Below, one piece after another: positions 60,316 through 64,000 of a stretch of 64,000 bases of DNA; position 1 is the stretch's first letter, and the number at the start of each line of letters is the position of its first letter. Both the position numbers and the translations under genes were made by a program. Source of the DNA: Albula goreensis (taxonomy: Eukaryota; Chordata; Actinopteri; Albuliformes; Albulidae); contig CM040743.1 of the NCBI GenBank assembly GCA_022829145.1, positions 30,555,646 through 30,619,645 of the forward strand. The letters run 5' to 3'. The notes under the pieces are model-generated. The model worked only from the letters and a program-made list of their open reading frames with translations. It did not search any database and was not told the origin of the DNA.

Positions 60316-63300
60316 CTAGTGAAAATGTAAGGATTTTGTACTGCCTAAAATTTCAGAAATTCAGGTGAAGGAAGCATGATCAGGTACTTTCACCTTCAAA
60401 AACAATCATGCAACACAAGTCAAGTTAGCAAACGACAGTGATTCAGGTGGGGGACAGGGGAGCTTCCTCTTCCCTGCACCTCTTCCTGCACACCAAGACC
60501 AAAATGAAGTTACCAGTAATACCTAAAAACACCCCATGTCCCTGCTGGATCAGCCATTTACAGTAATAGAGATGTATTGAATTTTCGCCCCAAGTTGTCC
60601 CCGATGGTTGCTGTGTGTTGACGAATAAGCATCCAGGTGCTTCTTGCTAAGCACAGTGTATCAAGGTTCACCTGAGCTTTGAAAGAGGAAGCAGACCATT
60701 GTCTTTATAGCTTACAATGCTGTTGTTAATTTATGATGGTTTTGTCGCTGGCTATTTCAGTCTCTGAGTGATTAAGCAATTCACTCTGTCCAGGTTCAGT
60801 ATTGCTGCTTCACAAAGAATGTCAGGATGTGTTGTCTCAAAGAAAAAAAGAAGAAAAAACAGGTTCTTGGTTAGGTCAAATGTGATATAGAGAATTTGAC
60901 ATTCAGTAACTCTCACATACATTTGGCTCAGAGAGTACTGGCATCCTTGATGAATGTGAACTGAAATATACATGATATATGGGAAAGAAAGGCTCAGTCA
61001 ATCAGTTTTTGTCCTTACCACTTATGCCATGTTATGCTCTTTCTCTGTAAGAAGACTTTGGTGAGCACATTTTCTTGCTTTGTAAATTCACCAAACTATA
61101 GATGTGCAGTCTGTGAGGATAATAATGAACATTTGCTTCATTCCAAACAAGAGGTGAAGACAAATAATAACTGAATCCCAGCCTTTTATTCTAATCCAGT
61201 AAATCTAAGAACTTTTTAATGCTAGTTATGCACACTGCATTAAAATGCTCTTAGAATACACATTGCTCTTGTACATGGTTATTTCCTAGCATTGCATGTA
61301 TATAATAATTAGAATGCTTGTAAGGGACATAGGCTAAAGTAAATACAATCTTAGGCATAGGTTGTAGTATGATGGCTATTGGAAAGGAACAGCTATGGCT
61401 AGCACAAAACGTACCACAGATACTGTTGCTATGGAAAAGAGAACTGCTGCAGGAGAAAGCTGGAGCACAACAGCCACTGAGATATTCAGTCAAATGATAC
61501 ACATTTGCCAGTCTTCTGCACAATATTGCTCAGGTGAACATGAAAACAGTATTTAAGTTATATAGCAGTTATATAGTTTTTTAAGAAATAAACACACATG
61601 GATGCTGATTAGAATATAAATGTACTTACATAAGTATACATTGATGTATAAAATATTAAATTAAGAATTTGAATTCTGTGGTCAGACTGATGTTCATACA
61701 AAAGCAATATCACCTTTACTGCTGATAATCAATGCTAACTTGTGTTAGCTTGTGGACAACTCATCGGTGACAGACCTTCTGGCTGGTGACTCAGGGGCAA
61801 AATGCATTCAGAGTATCTGGGGATCAAATACAGCCATTTAGGAGTCTCATGAGGTAGAGGAACCCAACTGTGATGAATATTCAGACAAGAATGTGGAACA
61901 AGGAACTGACTTGGATTAACAGTGGTGGTAATACACAGGGCTGTGTCATTCAGCATTTAACATCTGTGGAATAAACACAGGTGTTCTTCAATGTCATATG
62001 AGGTAGTCCTGATGACTGTATGGTGCAGTTTAGAAAGTCAAATGCCACAAAATGTCTTTCTTCCTTGCCACTAAAAGGATGGTGCACATTCGAAAACAGG
62101 GCGAATCAGCAATTAAAATGTCTCCACAGTTCCCAGAGTAAAAATATAGTCAACAAGACTGGTCATTTTTCTGTCATTCAAGTTTTACATTGACCTAGTT
62201 GTACAATAATTTGTTTGACTTTCCAATGGCATCTCCCTAATGCATTTTGTAAATGTCACACAAATGTAAATGCACAGCCACACAATCTGTCTAAAATGTA
62301 TATTTAATGTAAATATGAACATATTTTCTACACTGAATCCAGCTGAACTTGCATTCTTTGAGTATTTCACATTCATGAGGCCTGTCACTATGGCCCTGAA
62401 TATCCTAAATGGAGAAACTACTACCTCCTCAAGTCTTCATTTCTAGTTGCTAATGCTTTGACCCCCAAACCTGGATCAGTGAGATGATGGTTGACCCAGA
62501 GCTTGTTAAATTATAGTTCTTCTGCCCAAATTCAAGAGCTCAATGAAGTACAATGAAGGAGAACATGAAATAATTGTGTTAAAAAAATGGTTTGGTGTTC
62601 TTACTCTGCACTAAGTGCATAAATCATTTCATGTGTTTTTCTTTTTTTTCATCTCGCACCTCAAATTTTATTTTGAGACCATACTGCTTCATAATAAATA
62701 GATTTTCTGAGCTTCTGAATTCTATAAATGACTAGTAATGATTAGCAGAGTGACACTTCTGTTATAATCCTTATTTTTCAAACCTTCTGACTGTGTACAA
62801 TAGTTGGCATCATTATGTCTAATAGATCAGTCTTCATCCTGGAATGGATCTGGAATACATCAGAAAACATAAAGCAGCTGATGAGCTGTTTTGTTACAAA
62901 TTCCAGTTCTGCCGTCAAAGAAGACTTTTTTTCCTCATTAAAGACAGGGAGCCCAAGCAGGGACTTGTAAATAAGTACTTGGCATGATCCTGGAAGAGCA
63001 CGGTTCTCCTACAATCCCTGCAGTCATGAAGTCAACACTGCCCTGCCGGCACCCACTCCATGCGAGAGGCTGTGCAAAACTTCACAGGAATAAGGGCAAG
63101 GCTGCAAAACTCTGAAAACCAGGTCCTTCTCAAATTCAATAGCACATTTCAAAAGTAGTCTATAAAAATGGCTTCATACACTTATTTACTCAAGTAATTT
63201 TTTTTTGTACTTTACCCAGCCCTACTTGTACATAAACAAATTAAAAGTTCTTGCACAAAGTATTTCATGTCTAGATTCAAAACAGGTAAAATCCTCATAT

Positions 63301-63790
63301 TTTTCCTTTTTGTGAAGTAGAAGTTGTGTGGCCTTGCAGTTTGTGGATAAAACTTTGAATAAATTAAATCTCACAGGTAAATATCAATTTCTGCCTTTCA
63401 TTTCCACAAAAATCATTTAATTTCATTCCTTTTGATAATTCTCTGAAAAAGTGGTTACCATCATCAGCTATTGCTTTTGTCTCACCAAGAATCTCCAATG
63501 GGCAAAAGTTTTTACTTCTGTCAGAATGCTATCTGTCTTTCATTATAGATTTTTATTGTGATGTGTCATTGGTGTAATAAGACTGTAGGGGTTCTTCAAT
63601 AATATTTTCAATTCCAGTAATATGCGTTGAATTATTTGACTTCATCCATATATTGTTCAGCATTTCGCTTTAATAAATCGTGACCTGAACCGAACATCCA
63701 TGGATTTATATTTTTGAAAGTTATGTTTTTGTTAAGAAGAGAGTAGGTTTTGTGGAAGATGTTCACTCAAATAATTTGTGTTTCACTTTC
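60311..63790. other. AT-rich non-coding stretch
   Basis: No gene or complete repeat recognised in 3.5 kb; frames are 60-90 codons on the minus strand without motifs. Confidence 0.5.
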
Positions 63791-63811
63791 TTTTTTTGCT
63801 TTTTTTTTCAG

Positions 63812-63929
63812 TGCAGTATCAGAACGCATGCCAGACGCATGGACATGGTGTTTGTTGCTACTTGGCTCAAGTGTCTGTGTTTTCGTCACACTCATCTTCC
63901 TCTTTGTTAGACTGTCGCATTTATTATGA
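63812..63929 (+). CDS. Candidate 5' coding exon with signal-peptide-like frame
   Basis: A long pyrimidine tract (63781-63809) ends in CAG at 63811, a strong splice-acceptor context. Sixteen bases on, an ATG at 63828 opens a 33-codon frame, MPDAWTWCLLLLGSSVCVFV, then TLIFLFVRLSHLL and TGA at 63927-63929. The uninterrupted hydrophobic core after a short polar start looks like a signal peptide or signal anchor. A real exon would need to splice out before the TGA, for example at GTGTCT (63871) or GTTAGA (63906), both weak donors, so it may equally be chance. The protein is not recognised. Confidence 0.2.
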
Positions 63930-64000
63930 GCAAACACAGGGTTGTATTTGAATATTTCACTTCAATGGAGAATTGCAGCTGGTGGATTTATCTGTGTACT

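Overview
The window looks like nuclear DNA of a ray-finned fish, most likely a teleost. It is AT-rich and mostly non-coding, with long (CA)n, (GT)n, (TA)n and (GA)n microsatellites. It holds decayed Tc1/mariner, Harbinger, hAT and Ty3/gypsy transposons, short retrotransposon tails ending in TAAATAAAGGTTAAA or AAATTGAATTGAATT, and one tRNA-like SINE. No bacterial-style gene organisation is present. No intact protein-coding gene could be recognised in 64 kb; nearly every long reading frame is a chance frame, a microsatellite frame or a piece of a dead transposase.

Layout. 0-1.2 kb: Tc1-like transposon fossil. 3.4-5.4 kb: two microsatellites and two retrotransposon-tail repeats facing each other. 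8.0-8.4 kb: a clean 447-bp non-autonomous transposon with terminal inverted repeats, a 6-bp target duplication and a degenerate pyrimidine-rich tandem array inside. 9.3-10.6 kb: GC/CpG-richer repeat bounded TG...CA, LTR-like. 16.0-16.2 kb: Harbinger-type MITE. 18.3-19.1 kb: Ty3/gypsy RNase H fossil. 21.0-21.4 kb: second Tc1 fossil (minus). 24.06-24.21 kb: 151-bp hairpin MITE. 29.0-29.2 kb: retrotransposon tail. 30.8-31.3 kb: Harbinger transposase fossil (minus). 32.9-33.3 kb: A-rich repeat. 35.2-35.6 kb: hAT BED-finger fossil (minus). 38.06-38.77 kb: third Tc1 fossil. 40.0-40.4 kb and 41.40-41.51 kb: an old and a recent tandem duplication. 43.9-44.2 kb: LTR-like repeat. 46.04-46.26 kb: 217-bp MITE. 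53.5 kb: tRNA-derived SINE. 58.1-60.2 kb: two hairpins, then a second, internally deleted hAT transposase with a probable right end near 60.2 kb. At 63.81 kb a strong splice acceptor precedes a short hydrophobic, signal-peptide-like frame that may be a 5' exon of a gene continuing beyond the window.

The elements do not work together as a system; they are independent insertions of different ages. The remaining stretches, notably about 54.9-57.5 kb, are transposon-poor and have the look of conserved regulatory DNA in a gene desert or large intron, but that can only be settled by cross-species alignment. Family assignments rest on reading translated motifs and terminal repeats by eye; no database search was possible.
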